NCBI RefSeq assembly: GCF_030486405.1
Contig: NZ_CP129613.1
Coordinates: 2,356,001 to 2,420,000, forward strand
DNA: 64,000 bases
Direction: 5' to 3'
From: Mycolicibacterium sp. HK-90
Lineage (GTDB): Bacteria > Actinomycetota > Actinomycetes > Mycobacteriales > Mycobacteriaceae
Of this stretch, positions 36,161 through 44,613 are shown piece by piece; the stretch's first letter is position 1, and the number at the start of each line of letters is the position of its first letter. A program made the translations under genes and the position numbers. Under the pieces are notes generated by a model that saw only the letters and a list, made by a program, of their open reading frames with translations, ran no database searches and was not told the DNA's origin.

Positions 36161-36933
36161 TGCGTCCACCTGCCCAGTGCTGGCTAACCGACATGGACGG
36201 CGTCCTGGTGCGCGAAGAACATGCGCTGCCGGGCGCCGCCGAATTCCTGCAGACCCTGGCCGACGAACAACGGCCGTTCCTGGTGCTGACCAACAACTCG
36301 ATCTTCACCCCGCGCGACCTGGCCGCCCGCCTCGCGCGTTCCGGGCTGATCGTGCCCGAGGCGTCTATCTGGACCTCGGCCCTGGCCACCGCGGCGTTCC
36401 TCGCCGACCAGCAACCGGGCGGCTCGGCCTATGTGATCGGTGAGGCCGGGCTGACCACCGCGCTGCACGAGGCCGGCTACACCTTGACCGACATCGCTCC
36501 GGACTACGTGGTGCTGGGGGAGACCCGGACGTACTCGTTCGAGGCGATCACCAAGGCCATCCGGCTGATCCTGGGCGGTGCCCGGTTCATCGCCACGAAT
36601 CCCGACGTCACCGGTCCGTCGGCGGAGGGTCCGCTGCCCGCGACCGGCTCGGTGGCCGCGATGATCACCAAGGCCACCGGCCGCGATCCCTACTTCGTCG
36701 GCAAGCCCAATCCGATGATGTTCCGCAGCGCGCTCAACCGCATCGAGGCGCATTCGGAGAACACCGTGATGGTCGGGGACCGGATGGACACCGATGTGGT
36801 GGCCGGGATCGAGGCCGGGCTGGAAACCATTCTGGTGCTGACCGGCTCGACGTCGGTCGCCGATATCGAGCGCTACCCGTTCCGGCCGAGCCGGGTGCTG
36901 CCCTCGATCGCCGAAGCAATCGAACTGATCTGA
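36160..36933 (+). CDS. HAD-IIA family phosphatase (NagD-like)
   Basis: A 257-residue haloacid-dehalogenase phosphatase: motif I D11-M-D13-G (CWLTDMDGVLV), motif II LVLTNNS, cap type IIA, motif III Lys in FVGKPNPMMF, motif IV VMVGDRMDTDVVAGIEAGL. NagD-like enzymes act on nucleoside monophosphates or small sugar phosphates. GTG 36160. Its stop overlaps the next start (TGATG), so it is coupled with the arginase-like gene. Confidence 0.9.
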   Translation: MRPPAQCWLTDMDGVLVREEHALPGAAEFLQTLADEQRPFLVLTNNSIFTPRDLAARLARSGLIVPEASIWTSALATAAFLADQQPGGSAYVIGEAGLTTALHEAGYTLTDIAPDYVVLGETRTYSFEAITKAIRLILGGARFIATNPDVTGPSAEGPLPATGSVAAMITKATGRDPYFVGKPNPMMFRSALNRIEAHSENTVMVGDRMDTDVVAGIEAGLETILVLTGSTSVADIERYPFRPSRVLPSIAEAIELI

Positions 36934-37838
36934 TGACCTCCGTCGAGCTGATCGGGGTGCCTTTCGACGGTTACGGACGCCGCGGCAACCAAGCGCGGGC
37001 CGCGCAGGCGCTACGGGACGCGGGATTGCTCAACGCTTTTGGCGACGAACGCGTGGTCCGGGCCGACGATCTTGACCTGCCGGGCCCCGATCCCCGGCGT
37101 GGACCGTCGACGGGCTTGATCAACGAGCCGGCATTACTCGCCATGACGACATCACTCCATGACAGAGTTCGCAATGCATTGGTGGCCGAACGATTCCCGG
37201 TCGTGTACGGCGGTGACTGTTCCACCCTGCTGGGCATCGCCACCGGGCTGCGCGACTACGTCGAAGACGTCGGTTTGGTCTTCGTCGACGGCCACGAGGA
37301 CACGATGCCGCTGGACGTATCCGAGGACGGGGAGGCGGCGAACACAGAGATCGGATTGCTCCTTGGGCTGACGGGGCGGACGCTCACCGGGCCGCTGGCT
37401 CGACAGCTGCCTGCGCTGCCGCGTGAGCTGCTGGTGGTGCTGGGCACCCGCGACGACAGCTGGCGCAGGAAGTTCAACGTCGGCACCCTCGCCGACTGCG
37501 GCGTGTGGCTGGCGCCGCTGGCCGAGGTGGCGCGCAATCCGGCCGCCGTCGGTCGTCGGGCCATGGGTCACCTGATGCGCAATGCGGAGCGCTGGTGGCT
37601 GCACATCGACTTCGACGTGCTGGACCCGGCCGAGTTTCCGGCCCAGGGACTGCCCGATGTGCCCGACGAGCCGGGCGGTCTGACCTGGAGTCAGCTCACC
37701 GAATTGGTCCTGAGCTTGCGCAGTACCGCCACGCAGTGCGTCGGGTGCAGCATCGCGATCTATGACCCTGACCAGGATCCGTCATTGGCGGGCGCCGGTC
37801 AGGTCGTCGAATTTGCGAGGGCTGCGCTGGCGCAGTAG
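36933..37838 (+). CDS. Arginase/agmatinase-family ureohydrolase
   Basis: A 301-residue ureohydrolase-fold protein. The dinuclear metal motifs are GGDC (D95), VDGHED (D119, H121, D123) and HIDFDVLDP (near 225). The histidine usually found in the GGDHS motif is Cys here (GGDCS), a change seen in arginase-like branches with altered specificity, so guanidine hydrolysis should not be assumed. ATG 36933 overlaps the HAD stop by one base. Its role relative to the GntR locus that begins 100 bp downstream is unclear; no operator-like palindrome precedes this pair. Confidence 0.82.
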   Translation: MTSVELIGVPFDGYGRRGNQARAAQALRDAGLLNAFGDERVVRADDLDLPGPDPRRGPSTGLINEPALLAMTTSLHDRVRNALVAERFPVVYGGDCSTLLGIATGLRDYVEDVGLVFVDGHEDTMPLDVSEDGEAANTEIGLLLGLTGRTLTGPLARQLPALPRELLVVLGTRDDSWRRKFNVGTLADCGVWLAPLAEVARNPAAVGRRAMGHLMRNAERWWLHIDFDVLDPAEFPAQGLPDVPDEPGGLTWSQLTELVLSLRSTATQCVGCSIAIYDPDQDPSLAGAGQVVEFARAALAQ

Positions 37839-37898
37839 GCGAACTTTTGATCAGCCGCAACGCCGCAACGTGGCGGATATGGAATTGCGACCCGTTGA

Positions 37899-37915
37899 TC
37901 GCATAGAGTATCCAA
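37899..37915. promoter_or_regulatory. GntR operator site 1 (autoregulatory)
   Basis: TCGCATA-GAG-TATCCAA. The right arm is identical to the perfect palindrome at 39771-39787; the left arm matches 5 of 7. It lies 21 bp before the GntR start. Confidence 0.65.
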
Positions 37916-37936
37916 TATTAGCGAAAGCGAGACCTG

Positions 37937-38659
37937 ATGCCACCGCGAACAGCCACCCGGCGTACAGCCGCATCCGACTCCGCCGCTGGAGCGCGCTCGG
38001 ACTTCGTTCGGCCCAAGACGGCTCAGCAGGCGGTGGCCGAGGCGCTGCGTCGGGACATCACGAGTGGGAAGCTCGCGCCCGGCAGCTGGATCGTGCAGGA
38101 GACCCTGGCCGAGCAATTCGGCATGTCCCGTATTCCGATTCGTGAGGCGCTGAAAACGCTTGAGGCCGAGGAATACATCACCTACGTGCCGCACAGCGGC
38201 TATCGCGTCGCTCAACTGGGCCTCGACGAACTCGTCGAGGTGTTCCGGATCCGCGACATCCTTGAGGCTGAACTCATCCGCGATGCCATGCCGTCCGTCA
38301 CCGACGAACTCATCGACGCGATGCGTGAGCAGATGGCCGTGATGGATCGTGCGGCCGCCAGCGGTGACCTGATCGCAGTGGGTCTGGCCAATCGGCAGTT
38401 TCATTTCCTGACCTTCGAGGCCAGCCGAATGGCGCGCACCAAGCGCATCGTCACCCAGCTGTGGAACACCGCCGATGCCTATCGTCCGATGTATGCGCAT
38501 CTGATGGATCTGGACCAGGTCAACAGTGAGCATGTGCTACTGGTCGAGGCGATGGCCGCACGCGACATCGACCGGGTGGTCACCTTGAACCATCAGCACC
38601 GGATGCACGCCATCGATCATCTGCACACGGTGTTCGGCCATCCGGAATCCGACGAGTGA
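37937..38659 (+). CDS. GntR family regulator, FadR/FCD subfamily
   Basis: A 240-residue regulator: winged helix (KTAQQAVAEALRRDITSGKL, MSRIPIREALKTLEAEEYI, PHSGYRVAQLG) and an all-helical FCD ligand domain with metal-type His residues (ANRQFHFLTFEAS, LNHQHRMHAID). ATG 37937 has a weak upstream GAAAGCGAG. A 17-bp palindrome precedes it and three similar ones precede the LLM, ABC and amidohydrolase operons, so it is the likely local controller. FCD ligands are usually organic acids, which fits a catabolic locus. Confidence 0.93.
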   Translation: MPPRTATRRTAASDSAAGARSDFVRPKTAQQAVAEALRRDITSGKLAPGSWIVQETLAEQFGMSRIPIREALKTLEAEEYITYVPHSGYRVAQLGLDELVEVFRIRDILEAELIRDAMPSVTDELIDAMREQMAVMDRAAASGDLIAVGLANRQFHFLTFEASRMARTKRIVTQLWNTADAYRPMYAHLMDLDQVNSEHVLLVEAMAARDIDRVVTLNHQHRMHAIDHLHTVFGHPESDE

Positions 38660-39117
38660 CACCGCGGGAGCGCTTGGCTTCGTTGGGGATCGAGCTGCCG
38701 GTGCCCGCGAAGCCGAAAGGCGCCTATTTCCCGAGCCGTCGTTGTGGCAACCAATTGTGGATTTCGGGAACGACCGCGCGGCGCCCGGGTGATCCGGGCG
38801 CGGTGGGGGTGGTCGGCGATGATGTCACCATCGCGCAGGCGAAGGCTCAGGCCCGACTGGCGGCCCTCAACCTCGTGGCGGCGCTCGATGCCGCCTCCGG
38901 CCTGGATGCGGTCATCGCATTGGTTCATTTGCGCGGATATGTGCGCGCCACTTCCGATTTCGATGCCCACCCGGGCGTGATCGACGGAGCGTCGGAGCTG
39001 TTTCTCGAGGTGTTCGGCGAAGGGTGCGGCGCCCACGCCCGCACGGCGATCGGCGTCGCCTCGTTGCCCGGGGGAGCGTGCGTGGAACTCGAACTCGTTG
39101 CCACTGTGCGCGATTGA
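38656..39117 (+). CDS. RidA/YjgF/YER057c/UK114 family protein
   Basis: A 153-residue Rid-family protein (RutC/RidA-like): GAYFPSRRCGNQLWISGTTARR at the start, Arg in HARTAIGVASLPGGACVELELVATV at the place where RidA binds carboxylates. These enzymes hydrolyse reactive enamines/imines to ketoacids and ammonia. GTG 38656 overlaps the GntR stop as GTGA, so it is coupled to the regulator. In this locus it may process an enamine released when an N-heterocycle is opened (inference). Confidence 0.88.
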   Translation: MTPRERLASLGIELPVPAKPKGAYFPSRRCGNQLWISGTTARRPGDPGAVGVVGDDVTIAQAKAQARLAALNLVAALDAASGLDAVIALVHLRGYVRATSDFDAHPGVIDGASELFLEVFGEGCGAHARTAIGVASLPGGACVELELVATVRD

Positions 39118-39708
39118 TCAGGCCAACCGCGCAGCGGTACGTCCGATCGCCAGACCGAGTGCGATTCCCGCCAATGCGGTCAAGATGATTGCCTGCCAAT
39201 CGTTTTCATCGGCGTGATGTGAGGATGCCGGCCTCCGTCCGGCGGTAGCGGGCTCGGCCTCGTCGGCGCCCACGATCATCAGATTGAGCTTGCGGACGAA
39301 CTGTCCGATGATGCGGTTGCTCACCTGTGAGATGACGCCAGAGCCGAACTGGGCGATGCGCCCACCGAGTTCGAGGTCGGTACTCACGGTGACCTCGGTG
39401 CGCTCGCCCCGTTCGCAGGCCGACATGGTGACGGTGGCTTCGGCCGAGCCGTTGCCCTTGCGGTCGCGGGCTTGTCCGCGCACCACCATCTCATGGGAGC
39501 TGTCGTCGCGGCTGACCACGGTCGCAAGGCCCGAGAGTGTGAGTCCCACCGGTCCCACCTTGATGGCGACGTTGGCGCGGTAGTCGTCACCATCGTGGCC
39601 TTCGAGAGCGGCGCCGGGTATGCACTCGACCACCCGGGGTACGTCCGTCAGTGCCGCCCAGGCGATTTCGAGCGGGGCGTCGACCGAGAACTCATTGATC
39701 AGCTGCAT
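39118..39708 (-). CDS. CoxG-like SRPBCC protein with C-terminal membrane anchor
   Basis: A 196-residue CoxG/DUF1857-type protein: MQLINEFSVDAPLEIAWAALTDVPRVVECIPGAAL is the usual start, and the fold ends near residue 150 (IGQFVRKLNLMIVG). CoxG anchors or recruits CO dehydrogenase-type molybdenum hydroxylases to the membrane in Oligotropha. A C-terminal hydrophobic segment (TALAGIALGLAIG) fits a tail anchor. ATG 39708; longer codons to 39855 run into the operator. It is divergent from the LLM gene across palindrome 39771-39787 and convergent with the RidA gene, end to end. Confidence 0.88.
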   Translation of the reverse strand: MQLINEFSVDAPLEIAWAALTDVPRVVECIPGAALEGHDGDDYRANVAIKVGPVGLTLSGLATVVSRDDSSHEMVVRGQARDRKGNGSAEATVTMSACERGERTEVTVSTDLELGGRIAQFGSGVISQVSNRIIGQFVRKLNLMIVGADEAEPATAGRRPASSHHADENDWQAIILTALAGIALGLAIGRTAARLA

Positions 39709-39770
39709 GGTGGTGTTCCGTCTCCTCGATTGCGTCGTGCGGTTGTGCGTCCCGACAGTCCGCCCTACGA

Positions 39771-39787
39771 TTGGATACGATATCCAA
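39771..39787. promoter_or_regulatory. GntR operator site 2 (perfect palindrome)
   Basis: TTGGATA-CGA-TATCCAA, perfect 7+3+7 inverted repeat, between the divergent CoxG-like and LLM genes; 21 bp before the LLM start. Confidence 0.75.
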
Positions 39788-39808
39788 CATCGCCCCAGGA
39801 GGTCGATA

Positions 39809-40804
39809 GTGCTGAGTAAGGGAGTCGGTCTGTTTCCGACCGAACCGGTGGGCACGATGTGCGAATACGTGCGGTTGAGCGAATCGCTCGGCTACGACAA
39901 CGTGTGGTTCGGTGATTCGCAGAACATCTGGCGCGAGTCCTCGACCGTCATGGGCGCCGCGGCCGTGGGAACGGAGCGCATCGTGTTCGGGACGGGCGTC
40001 ACCAACGCGGTGACCCGCCATCAATCTCTGCTGGCCTCGACCTGGGCGACGCTTGCCGAGTTCACCGGTGGTCGGGTGGCGCTGGGGATCGGCACCGGTG
40101 ACTCGTCTTTGCGGACAATGGGTCTCACCCCACTCAAACTGGCTGAGCTCGAGGAGTCGATCCGCGGGCTTCGGACGTTGTTCAGAGGCGAGAAGGTGGT
40201 GGAGCCGACCAGCGGCGCCGAGTACCACCTGAACTACCTCACCGAACCGATGGACATTCCGATCTACATCGCCGCCTCCGCCCCGAAGATCCTCCGGATG
40301 TCGGGCCGGATCGCCGATGGCGTCATCGTGCTGGTCGGTACCGCGCCGCACTTCGTCGAGGCGGCGTTACGGACGATCGAAGCCGGCGCGGCCGAGAGCG
40401 GCCGTACCCTCGATGACATCCACATCGTGCTGTGGACACCTACGGCGATCGACGAGGATCGGATCAAGGCGCGAGATTTGGTGCGGGCCCATGTGTCACG
40501 CGTGGCGATCAGGCCGCTGCCGGCTCAGGTCGAACCCGCCCTGGAAAAAGCGATCGACCGGATCCGGGATTCGTACAACTACTACGAGCACATGAATCCG
40601 GAGGCCTCACACGCCGACCTCGTCCCCGACGAGCTGGTGGACCTCTTCGCGCTGGCCGGCACGCCCGATGAATGCGCGCAGCGTCTCAAGGAGATCGAAG
40701 CCCTTGGCGTCGATCAGGTTTCGATCGTTCCGTTCGTGCGCCCGGGTGAGAGCCGGGTACCCACCATCCGCACCTTCGCCGACATCGTCGGTGGTCATGG
40801 CTGA
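39809..40804 (+). CDS. LLM class F420-dependent oxidoreductase of the GntR locus
   Basis: A 331-residue luciferase-like enzyme close to methylenetetrahydromethanopterin reductase-type LLM proteins: GLFPTEPVGTMCEYVRLSESLGYDNVWFGDS, RIVFGTGVTNAVTRHQSLLASTWATLAEFTGGRVALGIGTGD, PIYIAASAPKILRMSGRIADGVI. The latter motif is typical of F420-users. Expected to reduce or oxygenate a substrate of the locus. GTG 39809 has AGGAGG six bases upstream (39797-39802). The stop overlaps the next small gene. Confidence 0.9.
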   Translation: MLSKGVGLFPTEPVGTMCEYVRLSESLGYDNVWFGDSQNIWRESSTVMGAAAVGTERIVFGTGVTNAVTRHQSLLASTWATLAEFTGGRVALGIGTGDSSLRTMGLTPLKLAELEESIRGLRTLFRGEKVVEPTSGAEYHLNYLTEPMDIPIYIAASAPKILRMSGRIADGVIVLVGTAPHFVEAALRTIEAGAAESGRTLDDIHIVLWTPTAIDEDRIKARDLVRAHVSRVAIRPLPAQVEPALEKAIDRIRDSYNYYEHMNPEASHADLVPDELVDLFALAGTPDECAQRLKEIEALGVDQVSIVPFVRPGESRVPTIRTFADIVGGHG

Positions 40805-41078
40805 CCACGGGCGCACTCCCGGTGAGTTTCCCGCGCCGGGAAGTGCGGTGCCGGGGGCGCCGCCACCGCTGAAACGGCCCCTCGTCGCGGCGGACGGCGT
40901 TCCGGCAGACGTGTACCCGGGCCGGGCGTTGGAACCTGTGGTGCCGGTGCCAGCCGCGGCAGTCGCGCCTCGGTCGCGATTCACGACCGCCGCCGCGCTG
41001 GCCGGAGTCGCGGTAGGGCTTGAACTGGCCAGGTTGTGGACGAGTGGCGGCGCTGCTCACATTGGTCCAAAATGTTGA
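40797..41078 (+). CDS. Small Pro-rich protein with one membrane segment
   Basis: A 93-residue product, no family recognised. ATG 40797 overlaps the end of the LLM gene by eight bases. The first 65 residues are rich in Pro, Gly and Ala (GEFPAPGSAVPGAPPPL); then one hydrophobic stretch (AALAGVAVGLELARLW) and a short tail. The hydrophobic stretch aligns with that of the nearby CoxG-like protein (TALAGIALGLAIGR): 8 of 14 positions identical. It may be a membrane-bound partner of the locus. Small size and low complexity keep confidence moderate. Confidence 0.55.
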   Translation: MADHGRTPGEFPAPGSAVPGAPPPLKRPLVAADGVPADVYPGRALEPVVPVPAAAVAPRSRFTTAAALAGVAVGLELARLWTSGGAAHIGPKC

Positions 41079-41094
41079 CCTAGATCACAGCAAT

Positions 41095-41111
41095 TCGTAT
41101 AGTGTATCCAA
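41095..41111. promoter_or_regulatory. GntR operator site 3 (ABC operon)
   Basis: TCGTATA-GTG-TATCCAA; right arm identical to site 2, left arm 5 of 7. It lies 29 bp before the substrate-binding protein start. Confidence 0.65.
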
Positions 41112-41140
41112 TATTCAGCCCACTTCGGAGGTTTGCGTCC

Positions 41141-42124
41141 ATGGCCTGGTTTCGTAAAGTGTGCGCCGCGGCGGGTACCGCGGTGGCGCTCGTCGCGGGG
41201 GCAACCGCCTGTGCCGATGAATCGGCAGGTCCGGGCGGAGGTGGCGCGGATACGCTGAGCATCTCGGCGACCGGCGTGGACAGCTTGCCGTTCATGGCGA
41301 TTTTGCAGGTCGGTATCGACAAGGGCTGGTTCACCGAAGCGGGCGTCAACGTCGATCTCTACTCCGGTGGTGGTGGCGGCAACACCCTGCGGGTGGTCAC
41401 CAGCGGTGACGCGGACATGGCGATCGCAGGAAACAGCTCGGTGATACTTGCGGCGCAGCAACCGAATTCGAACCTCAAGGTGGTCGCACCGTGGTTCCAG
41501 GTGAACGACTTCTCGTGGATCTCGCCCCCGGGCGGAAAATTGGAGAACGCCATCCTCGGGTTCAGTTCCGCGGGCTCGTCGACCGAACTGATCGTCAAGG
41601 GTCTCGAGCGCAAGCTCGGCGTCAAGTCGCAGGCGGTCGGACCGATGGGTGACAACTGGACCGCAGCCAAGGCCGGTCAGATCACCGCGGGTTGGGCCAT
41701 GCAGCCCTTCATCGCCGACAAGCAGGCCTCGGAACATGCTGAGGTGCTTGTCGATTCGCGGGACGTGGTGGGGGACCTGCCGGCCGACCTGGTGGCGGTG
41801 AACGCCGACTATGCCCAGCAGAATCCCGACAACGTGCGGGCCTTCTTCACCGTCGCCGATCGGCTGAACGAGTGGTTGGTCGCCAACCCCGACGAGGCGG
41901 CCGACGAGATCGCACCCTTGGTCGGGGTATCGCCCGAGGTGATGCGCGCAGCATTCGCGAGCAATCCGGACCTGGCCAAAGGCTTTTCGTTGAAGGTCGA
42001 CGTGGACGGTCTGAAGAACCTCTCCGAGTTGATGGTCGCCGCCGGCCAGATCCCGGAGCAGATCGACTGGGCCGCCACGCTCGATCAGCAGTACCTGCCG
42101 GACGACGCGCAGACCGACATCTGA
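41141..42124 (+). CDS. ABC transporter substrate-binding lipoprotein (NMT1/SsuA-like)
   Basis: A 327-residue binding protein of the NMT1/TauA/SsuA group: signal peptide with lipobox ATAC (Cys about 24), then [46 protein letters not shown], the standard opening of this family, which covers taurine, sulfonates, nitrate, pyrimidine precursors and aromatic acids. ATG 41141 follows CGGAGG. First gene of a four-protein importer and preceded by an operator of the GntR type. Confidence 0.92.
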   Translation: MAWFRKVCAAAGTAVALVAGATACADESAGPGGGGADTLSISATGVDSLPFMAILQVGIDKGWFTEAGVNVDLYSGGGGGNTLRVVTSGDADMAIAGNSSVILAAQQPNSNLKVVAPWFQVNDFSWISPPGGKLENAILGFSSAGSSTELIVKGLERKLGVKSQAVGPMGDNWTAAKAGQITAGWAMQPFIADKQASEHAEVLVDSRDVVGDLPADLVAVNADYAQQNPDNVRAFFTVADRLNEWLVANPDEAADEIAPLVGVSPEVMRAAFASNPDLAKGFSLKVDVDGLKNLSELMVAAGQIPEQIDWAATLDQQYLPDDAQTDI

Positions 42125-42158
42125 GCTGACACCGTCAGCATCTCCGAAAGGCGTACCT

Positions 42159-42968
42159 ATGGATCGTGACGGTATCCGGATCGACGACGTCTCCGTGGTC
42201 TTCGATACACCGGCCGGCAAGGTGACCGCGGTAACCGACATCAAACAGCACGTCCCGCATTCCAGTTTCGTGTCCGTCGTCGGACCGAGCGGATGCGGCA
42301 AGTCGACCCTGCTGGCGGTGATCGCCGGATTGCAGAAGGCGTCGACCGGACTGGTGCGTGTGGCCGGACGGCCGGTCACCGGACCTGACCCGTCTATCGG
42401 TGTGGTGTTTCAGGAAGATTCGACTCTGCCGTGGCGCACGGTGGAAGAGAACGTGGCCTTCGCGATGGAGATGATCGGCACCGGCAAGACCGAACGGCGT
42501 CAGCGGGCCAAGGAGGCGATCGAACTCGTCGGGCTCGGCGGTTTCGAGAAGTCTTATCCGTCCATGCTTTCGGGCGGTATGCGCCAGCGCGTCGCGCTGG
42601 CCCGGACATTGGCGGTGCAGCCGGAGGTCGTGCTGATGGACGAGCCGTTCGCGGCACTCGACCAGCAGACCCGGCTGTTTCTCGGCGCCGAGGTTCGGCA
42701 GATCTGGGCCAGGACCAACCAGACCATCGTGTTCGTCACCCACGACATCTCCGAGGCGATCCTGCTCTCCCAACAGGTTTGGGTGATGTCCTATCGACCC
42801 GGATCGATCATCGATGTCGTCGACATCGACCTGCCCGACGAGCGCGACGCGAGTATGGTCTCCACCCCACGCTTCAACGAACTCCAGAATCGGATCTGGA
42901 CGTCACTGCAGGCCGAATCCATGCGCGGATTCAGACAGCAGGAGGCCCAGAAGAAGGTGGCGACGTGA
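42159..42968 (+). CDS. ABC transporter ATP-binding protein (SsuB/TauB-like)
   Basis: A 269-residue ATPase: Walker [11 protein letters not shown]-loop [14 protein letters not shown], signature LSGGMRQR, Walker [14 protein letters not shown] and switch His in [10 protein letters not shown]. It powers the importer encoded around it. ATG 42159 follows GAAAGG. Its stop overlaps the next start (GTGA). Confidence 0.95.
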   Translation: MDRDGIRIDDVSVVFDTPAGKVTAVTDIKQHVPHSSFVSVVGPSGCGKSTLLAVIAGLQKASTGLVRVAGRPVTGPDPSIGVVFQEDSTLPWRTVEENVAFAMEMIGTGKTERRQRAKEAIELVGLGGFEKSYPSMLSGGMRQRVALARTLAVQPEVVLMDEPFAALDQQTRLFLGAEVRQIWARTNQTIVFVTHDISEAILLSQQVWVMSYRPGSIIDVVDIDLPDERDASMVSTPRFNELQNRIWTSLQAESMRGFRQQEAQKKVAT

Positions 42969-43816
42969 CGACATCCTATGTCGCACAGAAGGACGTGACC
43001 ACGGAGAACAAGAATGCCGGTGCGGGCCGGCCTGAGCCGGAGCGCCGCAAGAGGCGATTGAGCAACTCGGCGGTCAGTGTGCTCTCGACGTTGGTGCTGA
43101 TCCTCGGCTTCTTGATCGTCGCCGAGCTGGGTGCCCGGACCGGGCTCTGGAGCGACCGTGTCCTTCCCGCCCCCACGGTGATCCTGTCCGAACTGGTACG
43201 CCTGCTCGGCGAAGGCCAGTTCTGGACTGACGCGGCCCGTACCGGGGTCGAGGTGGCCTTCTCGATCCTGTTCGGCAGCCTGTTGGGTTTCGCTGCCGGC
43301 CTGACCTTCTGGAAGCTGCCTGCGATCGGGCGCATCTTCGAGCCGTACCTGGTGTCGTTCTATGCAGTGCCGCTCGTGCTCTTCTATCCGGTGATGATCG
43401 TGATCGTGGGGATCAATGCCATGTCGGTGATCATCCTCGCGACCATCATGGCGGCCATCCCCATGGCGCTCAACACCGCGGTCGGGCTCAACACGATGCC
43501 GCCGGTGTACATGAAACTGGCCCGATCGTTGAAAGCCTCGCCGCGGCAGACCTTGTTCGCGATCGCGATCCCGGCGGCCGGTCCGTTCATCGTCGCCGGC
43601 TTGCGGCTCGCCGTGGTCTACGCACTGATCGGCACCATCGCGATGGAATTCACCACTGCGCAGGCCGGTCTGGGCTACCGGATCCGCTATCTCTACGAGA
43701 TCTTCAACAACAACGAGATGTTCGCCTACATCGCAGTTGTGCTGGTGCTGTCCTGCATTCTCACCGCGCTGCTGGCGACGGTGGAACGCGTACTGCTGCG
43801 TGGGAGGAACCGATGA
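42965..43816 (+). CDS. ABC transporter permease 1
   Basis: A 283-residue SsuC/TauC-type permease. A polar tail of about 40 residues precedes six hydrophobic segments; the EAA loop reads [38 protein letters not shown] 42965 overlaps the ATPase stop by four bases; longer codons upstream lie inside the ATPase gene. Works with the permease that follows, so this importer has two different membrane subunits, unlike the usual SsuC homodimer. Confidence 0.93.
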   Translation: MTTSYVAQKDVTTENKNAGAGRPEPERRKRRLSNSAVSVLSTLVLILGFLIVAELGARTGLWSDRVLPAPTVILSELVRLLGEGQFWTDAARTGVEVAFSILFGSLLGFAAGLTFWKLPAIGRIFEPYLVSFYAVPLVLFYPVMIVIVGINAMSVIILATIMAAIPMALNTAVGLNTMPPVYMKLARSLKASPRQTLFAIAIPAAGPFIVAGLRLAVVYALIGTIAMEFTTAQAGLGYRIRYLYEIFNNNEMFAYIAVVLVLSCILTALLATVERVLLRGRNR

Positions 43817-44613
43817 CCTCGACCTTGCAGTCACCTGCCGGCCACCCCCCGGCCGGTACGTCACGCACGACCTCGCAGCGGATCCGTTCGGTCCTGGGTA
43901 ACCAGGCCGTCGGTGCGACCCTGCTCGCACTGGTGGTGGCCATCGTCTGGGAGATCTTCTCCGATCTGACGTTCGTGGTTCCCTCACCGGTGCAGACGTT
44001 CCGGGTGCTGATCCGCAATCTTGCCGATCCCGCGTATCTGTTCGATCTACAGGTCACCGCGCAGTCGGTGTTGCTGGCTTTCGTGATCGGCACCGCGATC
44101 GGCGGCGTCCTCGGACTGCTGCTCGGTTTGTCGCAACGATTGCGACTGATCTTCGAGCCGATGCTGATCGTGCTGAACGGGATCCCGAAGATCGTGCTGT
44201 ACCCGGTTCTTCTGCCGATCTTCACCCTGTCCGGCTCCAAGATCGTCATGGGGGTGCTGTTCGCCCTGTTTCCGGTGTTGATCAACGTGACCACCGGTGT
44301 GCAGGAAATCCCGCGGGTGTACTGGAAACTGGCGCGCTCGGTGCGCGCCAATGCCTGGCAGACGCTCGTGCACATCATCATTCCCGCGATCCGGCGGCCG
44401 CTGCTGACCGGGATCCGGCTCGCGGTGAGCCTTGCGGTGGTCGGCGTGGTGCTCTCGGAGTTCTTCGCGACCAGGCGCGGTCTCGGCCGGGTGGTACTGC
44501 AGTCCTACAGTCACGGCGACTACCCGTCCATGGTCGCAACCATCATGCTGCTGATCACCATCTCGTTCGGAATCTCGATCGCACTGTGGCAGTGGGAGAA
44601 ACGACTCCATTGA
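43813..44613 (+). CDS. ABC transporter permease 2
   Basis: A 266-residue permease of the same family as the preceding gene: six hydrophobic segments, EAA loop YWKLARSVRANAWQTLVHIIIPAIRRPLLTGIRLA. ATG 43813 overlaps the previous stop (ATGA) and its own stop overlaps the start of the hydroxylase gene, so importer and hydroxylase are translated from one message. This co-expression suggests the importer brings in the hydroxylase substrate. Confidence 0.94.
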   Translation: MTSTLQSPAGHPPAGTSRTTSQRIRSVLGNQAVGATLLALVVAIVWEIFSDLTFVVPSPVQTFRVLIRNLADPAYLFDLQVTAQSVLLAFVIGTAIGGVLGLLLGLSQRLRLIFEPMLIVLNGIPKIVLYPVLLPIFTLSGSKIVMGVLFALFPVLINVTTGVQEIPRVYWKLARSVRANAWQTLVHIIIPAIRRPLLTGIRLAVSLAVVGVVLSEFFATRRGLGRVVLQSYSHGDYPSMVATIMLLITISFGISIALWQWEKRLH

